Shown one piece after another: positions 1 through 7,200 of a stretch of 34,051 bases of DNA. The translations under genes and the position numbers were made by a program. The notes below the pieces were generated by a model. That model worked only from the letters and a program-made list of their open reading frames with translations. It had not been told where the DNA came from and ran no database searches. Source of the stretch: Gemmataceae bacterium (GTDB lineage Bacteria; Planctomycetota; Planctomycetia; Gemmatales; Gemmataceae); assembly GCA_028288765.1 (NCBI GenBank), contig JAQGHQ010000038.1, positions 1 through 34,051 on the forward strand, read 5' to 3'. Position 1 is the first letter of the stretch, and each line of letters opens with the position of its first letter.

Positions 1-555
1 TTTCCACAGGGCGAAGTCGCCGGGGTTCCGTTTCTTGTCGCTCACCTCGACCCGGGAGCCCGCTTCCAGCTGCTCCGGGTCGCGGTTGCAAAGCTTGCCG
101 TAGTCGTGGTCCTTCGCCACGTCGAAGTACACGTCCCCGCCGGCCGGGTAGGCGTACCCCTTCTCGATCAGCCTGGAGATCATCGCGATCATCCCGGGGA
201 TGTGGTCGGTCGCCTTCGGGAACTGGTCGATCCCGGTGACGTTCAGCTTCTTCAGGCAGTCGAGGTAGTCGGCCGTCATCTGCCCGGCGAGCGCCGGGAC
301 GGTGGTGTGCAGCTCGCCGGCCCGTTTGATGAGCTTGTCGTCCACGTCCGTGATGTTGACGACCCACGTGACCTTGTACCCGAGGTACGTGAGATACCGC
401 TTGACCGTGTCGAAGATGACCGGCCCGACCATGTGCCCGATGTGGCTCGGCTTGTACACCGTCGGCCCGCAGACGTACATCGTCACCGACTCGCCCGGCT
501 GCTTGTGGAACGGCTCCTTCTTGCGGGTCAGCGTGCTGTACACCTGCAAGGGCAT
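1..555 (-). CDS. cysS: cysteinyl-tRNA synthetase, N-terminal part (runs off the window)
   Basis: Charges tRNA-Cys with cysteine in the cytoplasm. The 185 visible residues begin MPLQVYSTLTRKKEPF and contain the zinc-ligand and nucleotide-binding stretch MYVCGPTVYKPSHIGHMVGP, with the class I signature HIGH, followed by the conserved VVNITDVDDKLIKRA block and the YFDVAKDHDYGKL block. The frame stays open to base 1, so the rest of the catalytic core (including KMSKS) and the anticodon-binding domain lie outside the window. The ATG at 553-555 fits the usual N-terminus of the family. The gene lies downstream of ispF on the same strand, but about 108 bp containing an inverted repeat separates them, so co-transcription is uncertain. 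The identification itself is secure. Confidence 0.97.
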   Translation of the reverse strand, partial: MPLQVYSTLTRKKEPFHKQPGESVTMYVCGPTVYKPSHIGHMVGPVIFDTVKRYLTYLGYKVTWVVNITDVDDKLIKRAGELHTTVPALAGQMTADYLDCLKKLNVTGIDQFPKATDHIPGMIAMISRLIEKGYAYPAGGDVYFDVAKDHDYGKLCNRDPEQLEAGSRVEVSDKKRNPGDFALWK

Positions 556-569
556 GACGAAATCCTTTC

Positions 570-664
570 ACCACAAAGGCACAAAGATTACACAAAGATC
601 ACAAATGAAAGCACAACGTCGGGTCTCTTCGTGGCCCTTTGTGTGCCCTTCGTGCCTGTGTGGT
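570..664. repeat. imperfect inverted repeat between ispF and cysS
   Basis: The arms at about 570-600 and 633-664 both read ACCACAxAGGCAC followed by AAAG-rich sequence when the right arm is reverse-complemented, with roughly 25 of 31 positions matching. The 32-base loop is A-rich. The right arm abuts the ispF stop codon and the left arm ends about 15 bases from the cysS start. It could act as an attenuator or terminator between the two genes, or be a dispersed palindromic repeat. Similar CACAAAGGCACAAAG strings are common between genes in several phyla (general knowledge, not searched). Confidence 0.75.
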
Positions 665-1149
665 TATTCTTCCTTCTTCTCGATCAGAACAATAGCGTGG
701 CAGCCGATCGCCTCGCCGCGGCCGATGTGGCCGACCTGCTCCCCGGTCTTGGCCTTCACGTTCACCGCGTCGGCAGACAGCCCGAGCAGCTCGGCGAGCT
801 TCGCCCGGATCGCCGCCTTGACCGGGCCGAGCTTCGGCTCCTGGGCGAACACCGTCACGTCCAGATTGACCGCCCACCAGCCGAGCTGGTTCAGGCGGGC
901 AAGGCTTTCGGTCAGGAAGAGCGTCGAGTCGGCGTCCTTCCAGCGGGGGTCGGTGTCCGGGTACAGGTCGCCGATGTCGCCGAGCCCGGCGGCCCCGAGC
1001 AGGGCGTCCGTGACGGCGTGCAGGACCGCATCGGCGTCGGAGTGCCCGACCAGCCCTTTCGGGTAGTCGACCCGCACCCCGCCGAGGATCAGCGGCCGGC
1101 CCTCCGCCAGCCGGTGCGTATCATGCCCGCTACCGACCCGGAATGACAC
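664..1149 (-). CDS. ispF: 2-C-methyl-D-erythritol 2,4-cyclodiphosphate synthase
   Basis: MEP-pathway enzyme that converts 4-diphosphocytidyl-methylerythritol 2-phosphate to the 2,4-cyclodiphosphate with loss of CMP. It normally works as a zinc-dependent trimer in the cytoplasm. The N-terminal GSGHDTHRL supplies the metal-ligand Asp and His, GHSDADAVLHAVTDALLGA is the family signature with the third His ligand, and TGEQVGHIGRGEAIGCHA is the conserved C-terminal block. I chose the GTG at 1149 because it gives 161 residues, the usual family length, starting right at SFRVGSGHD, with GGAG about 10 bases upstream. An in-frame ATG at 1260 would add 37 Arg-rich residues that the family lacks. cysS follows on the same strand. 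Confidence 0.95.
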   Translation of the reverse strand: MSFRVGSGHDTHRLAEGRPLILGGVRVDYPKGLVGHSDADAVLHAVTDALLGAAGLGDIGDLYPDTDPRWKDADSTLFLTESLARLNQLGWWAVNLDVTVFAQEPKLGPVKAAIRAKLAELLGLSADAVNVKAKTGEQVGHIGRGEAIGCHAIVLIEKKEE

Positions 1150-1230
1150 CGTGGTGGCTCTCCAGACGAACCCGGGAAACCTGCGGGGATTGTAGCGGCG
1201 GACGGGGAAACGGCACAACGCCGACTCGCA

Positions 1231-1250
1231 CCCGGCCCGGTGCGGCCGGG
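1231..1250. terminator. GC-rich hairpin, possible weak terminator
   Basis: CCCGGCC, a six-base loop, then GGCCGGG form a perfect 7-bp stem between the end of the secreted-protein gene (stop at 1278) and ispF, both on the minus strand. No T-run follows on that strand, so intrinsic termination is doubtful. Confidence 0.35.
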
Positions 1251-1277
1251 GGTGGATCAAAAACCATCGGGGGTGAA

Positions 1278-2057
1278 TTACTTCTTCGGTCGAAGCGAGC
1301 CGGTCAATGCGCCGCCGTTTGTGGCGGTGGCGTTGATCTCAAGTGCGCCTTGGTTCCATTTCGCGCCGACTTCGTTTAAGCCTTCGAGGTCGCCCTTGTA
1401 TTTCAGATTTAACCCGTCAATTTCCCCCTCGATGTCGTAGATCGCCTTTCGCTTCGGCTCGCCGGACGGGCCGTAGTCCAGACGGGCGATTCCCTTGAAC
1501 GTTTTTCCCGCCCGCTCCGTGATGACGAACAGATAGTTGTGGTTGCCGGGATCTCCGTTCCACTTCAATTCGCCCGCCCAGATGGTCCCGATTTGGTACG
1601 GGTCCTTGGCCGCCGCGTTCGGCGTGACCCCGCCGGGTTTCGCGGCGAGGAATTCCTTCATCTCTTGTTCGACCGCGTCGGACTCGGCATCTTTCTTCGC
1701 CTTGACGTACTCCACGGCGGCCTGCTTGTATGCGGCCTCCAGCTTATGTCGGGCGGCCAAAAGGCCCTTGTTGTAGCTCGCCCCCGCGGTCGTGCCCGGC
1801 GCCCTACCGGACTCCTCGAACACCTTCCGGTCGGCCTTTACCTTGTCCACCACCGGTTTGTTCCCGGTCGCCCGGGCCGCGTCCTCGGCCTTGGTCATGC
1901 TTTCCCGTAATACGGTCCGGAGCCGGAGGAGTTCCATTTCGTACTCGGTCTTCGCCGCGGCCAGTTTGTCCCGGATCGGGTCGTCATCGGCCCGGGCGAC
2001 CGCGACCGGCGCGGCGAGCGTCGCAACGGCCCATACGAGCGCGAACGTGTGGGCCAT
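1278..2057 (-). CDS. secreted protein with coiled-coil region and C-terminal beta-rich domain, function unknown
   Basis: 259 residues from the ATG at 2057. That start has GGGAGGGA just upstream and opens a clean signal peptide (MAHTFALVWAVATLAAPVAVARA, cleavage probably after ARA). A longer frame to 2120 would add 21 residues ahead of the signal peptide and is less likely. Residues about 27-150 are charged and helical with heptad character (RDKLAAAKTEYEMELLRL, KLEAAYKQAAVEYVKAKK). The C-terminal part, from about WAGELKWNGDPGN on, alternates hydrophobic and polar residues like a small beta-barrel and ends in GSLRPKK. I do not recognise a named family, although planctomycete secreted proteins of this layout are common. 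A TTGACA-type promoter and an SOS-box-like palindrome lie upstream. Confidence 0.75.
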   Translation of the reverse strand: MAHTFALVWAVATLAAPVAVARADDDPIRDKLAAAKTEYEMELLRLRTVLRESMTKAEDAARATGNKPVVDKVKADRKVFEESGRAPGTTAGASYNKGLLAARHKLEAAYKQAAVEYVKAKKDAESDAVEQEMKEFLAAKPGGVTPNAAAKDPYQIGTIWAGELKWNGDPGNHNYLFVITERAGKTFKGIARLDYGPSGEPKRKAIYDIEGEIDGLNLKYKGDLEGLNEVGAKWNQGALEINATATNGGALTGSLRPKK

Positions 2058-2091
2058 CGCCGTCCCTCCCGTGGTCTCCCCTGGTGAAAAT

Positions 2092-2120
2092 AGTTCACCG
2101 AGCCGCGCGTCACGTGTCAA
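2092..2120 (-). promoter_or_regulatory. sigma-70-like promoter for the secreted coiled-coil protein gene
   Basis: On the minus strand a perfect TTGACA (2115-2120) is followed after 17 bases by TGAACT (2092-2097), within the AT-rich TGAACTATTTT. Transcription would start about 25-30 bases before the ribosome-binding site of the gene that begins at 2057. The -10 match is only moderate. Confidence 0.5.
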
Positions 2121-2140
2121 TAGAATTTTCTCGGATTTGT

Positions 2141-2156
2141 TCGAACGTTTGTTCGA
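2141..2156. promoter_or_regulatory. SOS-box-like palindrome TCGAAC-N4-GTTCGA
   Basis: The sequence TCGAACGTTTGTTCGA is a perfect 6+6 palindrome with a 4-base centre. It matches the form of the LexA box known from Actinobacteria and Firmicutes (CGAAC-N4-GTTCG). It lies about 20 bases upstream of the -35 hexamer at 2115-2120. A LexA role in this organism is inferred, because the planctomycete LexA motif is not certain to me. Confidence 0.45.
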
Positions 2157-2235
2157 AACCCACGAGTCCTGGGCGGTGAGGGCCAGCCGGCGCCAAGCCC
2201 GGCATGATTAGATGGTCGTATCCTGTCCGGACCTG

Positions 2236-3297
2236 CTACCCCCCGATCGCGTGCATCGTCCGGTCCGGCTTCACGAACCGGGCGGAATTGATCTCGTGCC
2301 CCTCCCACTTCGCCCAGACCGAGCGGCGGAGGGCGTCGGCGATCGCGGCGTCGTCCGGCGTCGGGCGCCGGAGGAAGTCCTTCACGTCCGTCTCGTCCAG
2401 GGCGAAGAGACAGTTGCGGACCTTCCCCTCGGCCGTCAGGCGGAGCCGGTTGCAGCTCCGGCAGAACGGCCGGCTCACGGACGCGATGATCCCGACCCGC
2501 CCGCCGCCATCGGCGTAGAGGAAGTCCGTCGCCGGGGCGCGGGGGTCGTTGTCCGGGGCCGGGGCGAGCGGCGCGACCTCGCGGCCGAGCAGCTCCAGGA
2601 TCTCGTGGGCGAAGAAGACCTTCTCCCGCTCCCACGCGTCCGCCCCGATCGGCATGTACTCGATGAACCGCAGCTCGAACCCGTGGTCGCGGCAGTACCG
2701 GGCGAGCGGGGCCGCGTCCTGGTCGTTGACCCCGCGGATCGCGACCGCGTTCACCTTCACCCGGTCGAACCCGGCCCGTTTCACCGCCGCCAGCCCGTCC
2801 AGAACCCGGTCCAGCCCGTCGCGGCGGGTGAGTTCGCGGAACCGGCCGGGGTCGAGCGTGTCGAGCGACACGTTCAGCCGCCGCAGCCCGGCGGCGAACA
2901 GATCCCCGGCCTGGTCCGCCAGGAGCACGCCGTTCGTGGTCAACCCGATGTCCTTGATCCCGGGAATCCCGACGAGCATCCGGACCAGCTTGTGCAGGTC
3001 TTTCCGGACCAGCGGCTCCCCGCCGGTGAGTCGAACCTTGTCCACACCCAACCCGGCCGCCACCCGCACGAAGTGAGCCATCTCCTCGAACGTGAGCAGC
3101 TCCGACCGGTCCCGAAAGACCACGTCCTCGGGCATGCAGTAGGTACACCGGAGGTTGCACCGGTCGGTGACGCTGATCCGCAGGTTGTTGTGGACGCGGC
3201 CGAACGTATCCACCAAATGCGGAATGGGGAATGCGGAATGCGGAATATCAGACGAGGCCACATCGCCCAGTAGCTTGAGAGGGTGTTTCGCACTCAT
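2236..3297 (-). CDS. moaA: GTP 3',8-cyclase (molybdopterin precursor synthesis)
   Basis: Radical-SAM enzyme that turns GTP into 3',8-cyclo-GTP, the first step of molybdenum-cofactor synthesis. Of 353 residues, C47-x3-C51-x2-C54 (CNLRCTYC) binds the SAM cluster, LTGGEPLVRKDL follows, and the C-terminal cluster has C279-x2-C282-x13-C296 as in MoaA. The protein ends in the Gly-Gly tail that the enzyme needs. The ATG overlaps the moaE stop as ATGA, suggesting translational coupling. Residues about 18-27 (HSAFPIPH-type) are encoded by four copies of a 7-bp tandem repeat and replace the usual short N-terminal lead before VDTFGRVHNNLRISVTDRC. They lie outside the catalytic barrel, so the enzyme is probably intact. 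Confidence 0.97.
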   Translation of the reverse strand: MSAKHPLKLLGDVASSDIPHSAFPIPHLVDTFGRVHNNLRISVTDRCNLRCTYCMPEDVVFRDRSELLTFEEMAHFVRVAAGLGVDKVRLTGGEPLVRKDLHKLVRMLVGIPGIKDIGLTTNGVLLADQAGDLFAAGLRRLNVSLDTLDPGRFRELTRRDGLDRVLDGLAAVKRAGFDRVKVNAVAIRGVNDQDAAPLARYCRDHGFELRFIEYMPIGADAWEREKVFFAHEILELLGREVAPLAPAPDNDPRAPATDFLYADGGGRVGIIASVSRPFCRSCNRLRLTAEGKVRNCLFALDETDVKDFLRRPTPDDAAIADALRRSVWAKWEGHEINSARFVKPDRTMHAIGG

Positions 3298-3351
3298 TGC
3301 GCGTCCCCCTCAATCGTGTCTTTATTCCGCATTCCGCATTCCGCATTCCGC
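3217..3351. repeat. paired inverted arrays of a 7-bp tandem repeat across the moaE-moaA junction
   Basis: The left array at 3217-3244 is four copies of ATGCGGA (one copy ATGGGGA). The right array at 3324-3351 is four copies of ATTCCGC, the same unit inverted. The 79-base spacer carries the moaE stop and moaA start. As RNA the two arrays could pair over about 28 bp and sequester the junction. The left array encodes moaA residues 18-27 and the right array encodes the moaE C-terminus. Confidence 0.85.
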
Positions 3352-3767
3352 AATTCTGACGTGGGGTGGACCCACCCGCCCACGCCGTCCGGGGCGGTCT
3401 CCTTCTTCCAGATCGGGACGAGCTCCTTGAGCGTGTCGATCGCGTACCGGCAGGCGTCGAACGCGGCGGCCCGGTGCAGGGCGCTCACCGCCACCGCCAC
3501 GCTCACCTCCCCGACCCCGAGCCGGCCGATCCGGTGGACCAGCGCCACCTCCCCGACCGTCCACCGCCGCCGCACCTCGGCCTCGATCTCGGCCATTTTC
3601 TTCTCCGCCATCGGCGGGTAAGCCTCGTAGACGAGGAACTCTGTCACCTGGTCGCCGGTCAGGTCGCGGACGGTGCCGAGGAACAGGGCTACCGCTCCGT
3701 AATGCGGGCCGCGGACGGCCTCGGTCAGGGCGTGGTAGTCGATCGGGTTGTGGGTGAGCCGGACCAT
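3294..3767 (-). CDS. moaE: molybdopterin synthase catalytic subunit
   Basis: Large subunit of molybdopterin synthase, which transfers sulfur from the MoaD thiocarboxylate to precursor Z. Of 157 residues, the family core is clear: GAVALFLGTVRD, FLVYEAYPPMAEKKM, VALVHRIGRLGVGEVSVAVAVSALHR, and the catalytic-loop lysines in ELVPIWKKETAPDG. After GGWVHP the C-terminus has an odd tail, SELRNAECGMRNKDTIEGDAQ, part of which is translated 7-bp tandem repeat (3324-3351). The stop overlaps the moaA ATG by four bases. moaD lies 82 bp upstream on the same strand. No moaC, moaB or moeA is seen here. Confidence 0.96.
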   Translation of the reverse strand: MVRLTHNPIDYHALTEAVRGPHYGAVALFLGTVRDLTGDQVTEFLVYEAYPPMAEKKMAEIEAEVRRRWTVGEVALVHRIGRLGVGEVSVAVAVSALHRAAAFDACRYAIDTLKELVPIWKKETAPDGVGGWVHPTSELRNAECGMRNKDTIEGDAQ

Positions 3768-3781
3768 GACGATATTGTACC

Positions 3782-3800
3782 GCCTGACGGTGGGTCAGGC
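3782..3800. terminator. perfect 7-bp hairpin between moaD and moaE
   Basis: GCCTGAC, loop GGTGG, GTCAGGC. It stands in the 82-bp gap between moaD and moaE. There is no T-run, so it more probably tunes expression or marks a processing site than ends transcription. Confidence 0.4.
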
Positions 3801-3849
3801 GTCCTCGGCGAACGCGATCGTGTACCCGTCGCGGGGTGTGGTCACGGGC

Positions 3850-4095
3850 TCAGCCTCCGCTGACCGGGGGGATGACGGCGACCTCGTCGCCCGCGGAAAG
3901 GGGTCGCAAGTCGTCCGCGAAGTCGTGGTTCACGGCGACCGCGGACCGGGCCAGAAGATCTCCGAGGGCCGGGAACCGGTGGGTAAGTGCGAGGCGGAGA
4001 TCGGCCACCGTCGCGACGGCGGGCACGTCGATGCTCACGGCATCGCTTCCGGCCAGGTCCCGCGCGCGGGCGAACAGGTGAACGGTCAGGGTCAT
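3850..4095 (-). CDS. moaD: molybdopterin synthase sulfur-carrier subunit
   Basis: 81-residue ubiquitin-like protein that carries the thiocarboxylate sulfur used by MoaE. It has TLTVHLFARARDLAGSD at the start of the beta-grasp fold, the ALTHRFPAL helix, AVAVNHDFADD, and the obligatory C-terminus DEVAVIPPVSGG, whose last glycine is adenylated and thiolated. The ATG at 4095 gives the usual family length. An upstream in-frame start at 4182 would run through the inverted repeat at 4107-4197 and is rejected. It is the first of three moa genes on the minus strand (moaD, moaE, moaA). Confidence 0.95.
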   Translation of the reverse strand: MTLTVHLFARARDLAGSDAVSIDVPAVATVADLRLALTHRFPALGDLLARSAVAVNHDFADDLRPLSAGDEVAVIPPVSGG

Positions 4096-4106
4096 GTTCG
4101 ACTTCC

Positions 4107-4197
4107 GGGCGAGCGGGGGGCGTGAGCCCCCCGAGTAAACGCGAAGCACCCCACAGACGTCAACCGCACTCGGGGGGCTCACGCCCCCCGCTCGCCC
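4107..4197. repeat. perfect 30-bp inverted repeat with nested palindromes
   Basis: The arms at 4107-4136 and 4168-4197 are exact reverse complements, separated by 31 bases. Each arm contains its own hairpin, GGGGGC-GTGA-GCCCCC, so the element can form one long stem or two smaller ones. It occupies nearly all of the gap between the FAD/Fe-S oxidoreductase stop (4214) and the moaD start (4095). It may act as a terminator or transcript-processing element, or be a dispersed palindromic repeat. Confidence 0.9.
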
Positions 4198-4213
4198 AGA
4201 ATGCCCCGTTCGC

Positions 4214-7200
4214 CTAATCGCTCACCAACTTGCCGAGCGGTTTGCGGAGCTTCGCCCCGAGCTCGGGGAGCAGCCCGTAGGCGTGGGCGAGGTACTGGAC
4301 CGGGTGCAGGGACCGCTTCCCGGTCCCCTCCTGCATCTGCATCCGGCACGCGCTGCACTCGGTCGAGCCGAACAACACCCCGGGCCGGTTCAGCTCCTCC
4401 AGCATCCGCCGGCCGGCGGCCAGCGAGGTCTCGTAATTCGCCGCCTTCAGTCCCCACGTCCCGGCCATCCCGGAACAGCTCACGTCGATCGTATGGACCC
4501 TCACCCCGGGAATGAGCGCCAACAACTGGGGGCCCGCGGCCGGGCCGTGGAGGGCCTTCAGGTGACACGGGACGTGGTGCCCGAGCGTGACGTCGAGCCG
4601 GCGGAAATCGGTCTTCAGCCGGCCGGCCTGGTGGAGCTCCCACAGGAAGGTGGTGAGCTCGACCGTGTTCGCGGCCAGGGTGGCGGCGTCCGGGTCGGTC
4701 AGGATGTTCAGATAGTCCTGGGACAGCATCAGGGCGGCGGTCGGCTCGGAGCACACGACCCGGTAGCCCTCGCGGACGAGGTCGGCGAGCGCCCGGACGT
4801 TCCGGACCGCGACCTCCCGGGCGGTTTCCACGTCCCCCACCGCGAGCGGGGCCATCCCGCACCCGACCTGCCGCGGCGGGACGTACACCTCGACCCCGTG
4901 GTGCCGCAGCACCGCGACCGTCGCCTCGCCGATGAGCGGGTCGTTGTAGTTCGCGAACACGTCGACGAAATAGGCAACTTTGGGAACGCGGAATGCGGAA
5001 TGTGGAATGCGGAGTGAAGACGAGGGATCTTCCGGTCCGCGGTCCGCGGTCCGCGCTCCGTACTTCTTCGTCAGGCCCATTCCCCGGGCCCGGCGGTAGA
5101 AGCTGCGGAGGGAGAACGCCTGAAGGCGGCGGCGGCGGGACAGGCCGAACACCTTCTCGATCAGCCAGCGGACCGACCGGCGGGACAGCAGCCCGTTCAC
5201 CAGCGGGGCGAAGTTGCTCCCGAGGGTGGCGAACATCTCGGTCCGGGCGAGGACCCAGTCGGCCCGGGTGAGCCCGTGCTCCGCCTGCCGGGCGGCCTTG
5301 GCCTCCAGCATCAGCTTCGACACGTCGACCCGGGCCGGGCACTCGTCCCGGCACATCTTGCAGTTCACACACCCGTCGGCGATCGCCTTCACGTCGTCGC
5401 CGGCCAGCGCCGCCGGGTCGGTCAGCAGCCGGACGAGGTTCGCCATCGCCCGCGGCGACGCCTCCTCCGCCCCGGTCGCGCGGAAGACCGGGCACATCCG
5501 CCCGCGGGGGGAGCGCGACCGGCAGTCCCCGCACCCGGTACACTTCGTCGCCTCGGCGACGGGACCGCCGTCGGGCCACACGAGCAGTGGGGTCAGGAGT
5601 CGGGAGTCCGGGGTCGGCGGAGATACAGAGTCGCCAGGCTTGCTCCCGGTGTCCTGGTCCAGGTTCGGGCTGACCCCTGACCCCTGACCACTGACCACTG
5701 ACCGGAGCGGCCACGCCGGCCGGCTCGGGTCGGGGCCGATGATCTTCCCCGGGTTCAGGATGCCCTTCGGGTCGAAGATCCGCTTCACCTCGCGGAACAC
5801 CGGCAGCACCGGGCCGTACTGCTTCTCCACCCACGGGGTGCGGGCGATCCCGGTCCCGTGCTGGGTGCTGACCGTCCCCCCGAGGGCGAGGGCGAGCCCG
5901 TGGACCGCCTCCGCGACCGGCCAGAGCTTCGCCCGGTCGGCCGGGTCGTCCAGGTCGACGAGCGGGCGGGTGTGGACCTGGCCGGCAAGAGTGTGGACGA
6001 GGAACGACGCGCTCAGCTCGAACCGCTGGAGGACGTCCTGGGTCTGGGCGACGAACTCGGCCAGGGCCTCGGTCGGGACGCCGACGTCCTCGATGAAGGC
6101 GACCGGCCGCGGCCCCTTGCCGAGCCCGTACAGCCCGGCCACCGCCGCCTCCCGCACCCCGCGGACCCGGGCGGTCCCTTCCGGGTCGCAGGTCGGCTCG
6201 GCCAGCACCCCGAGCCGGTGCGTCGCCCTGAGCTGGTCGATCGCCCCCCACGCCCGGTCCGCCGCTTCCCGCTCGGTGTCCCCCTCGAACGTGACCACCA
6301 GCGCCGCCCCGACCGACGGCGGGACCAGCCCGACCGCCTGGGCCGGGCCCGGCGAGCGGGTGCGGGAGAGGAGCCGGCGGTCGAGCAGGTCGCAGCCGAC
6401 CGGGCCGGCCGCCCGGACGTCGAGCCCCGCGCGGAGGGCCGCGTCCAGGGTCGCGAACCCGAGCAGGGTGATGCACACGCCGCCGGGCAGCGGGACCGTC
6501 CGGAGGGTGGCGGCGGTGACGAACCCGAGCGTACCTTCCGACCCGGCGAGCAGCTTCGCCAGGTCGAGCCCGGCGTCGGTCAGCACGTCGTGCAGCAGGT
6601 ATCCGCACCGGTTGAACGCCGTCTGCGGGCGGGTCAGGTGGACCAGCTCCCGGTTGGCTTTCAGCAGGGCTTCGGTCGCGCTCAGGATGTCCCTGGTCCT
6701 TGGTCCCTGGTCCCTGGTCCCTGGTCCTTCGCCCGTCGGCGGGTCGAGCTGGTCGGGCCACCCGGGGGGAAGACCGGAGGACGAAGGACGAAGGACGAAG
6801 GACGATTCCCCGTTATCCCACACCACCCCCAACCCCGAGACGTAGTCCCGCGTGTACCCGTACCGGGAGGCGTTCCCGCCGGAGGCGTTGGTGGCGACCA
6901 TCCCGCCGACCGTACAGCTGCCCCCGCTCGCCGGGTCCGGGCCGAACCGCCGGCCGTGCTTCGCCAGCGCGGCGTTGAGCTCGACCAGCACGACCCCGGG
7001 CTCGACGGTGACGGCGTCGGACGAGATGTCGAGGACGCGGCGGAAGTGGACGCTCAGGTCGACGACCAGCCCCGGCCCGAGCGACTCGCCGGCGACCCCG
7101 GTCCCGGCCCCGCGGGGGATGAGGGGGATCTGGTGCTCGAAGCAGTACCGGACGAGCACGGCCAGGTCGTCGGCGTCCTGCGGGATCGCGACCCCGAGCG

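Noticed and set aside
4107-4197. Transposon ends
   Set aside because: The 31-bp interior is too short to carry anything and no target duplication or transposase is visible. It is treated as a palindromic repeat.
4179-6761. 860-residue frame on the same strand as the FAD/Fe-S gene, and several long antisense frames there (e.g. 5858-7324)
   Set aside because: They are shadow frames caused by high GC. They lack family motifs and are very rich in Arg, Pro and Gly, while the overlapping 1034-residue frame has clear domains.
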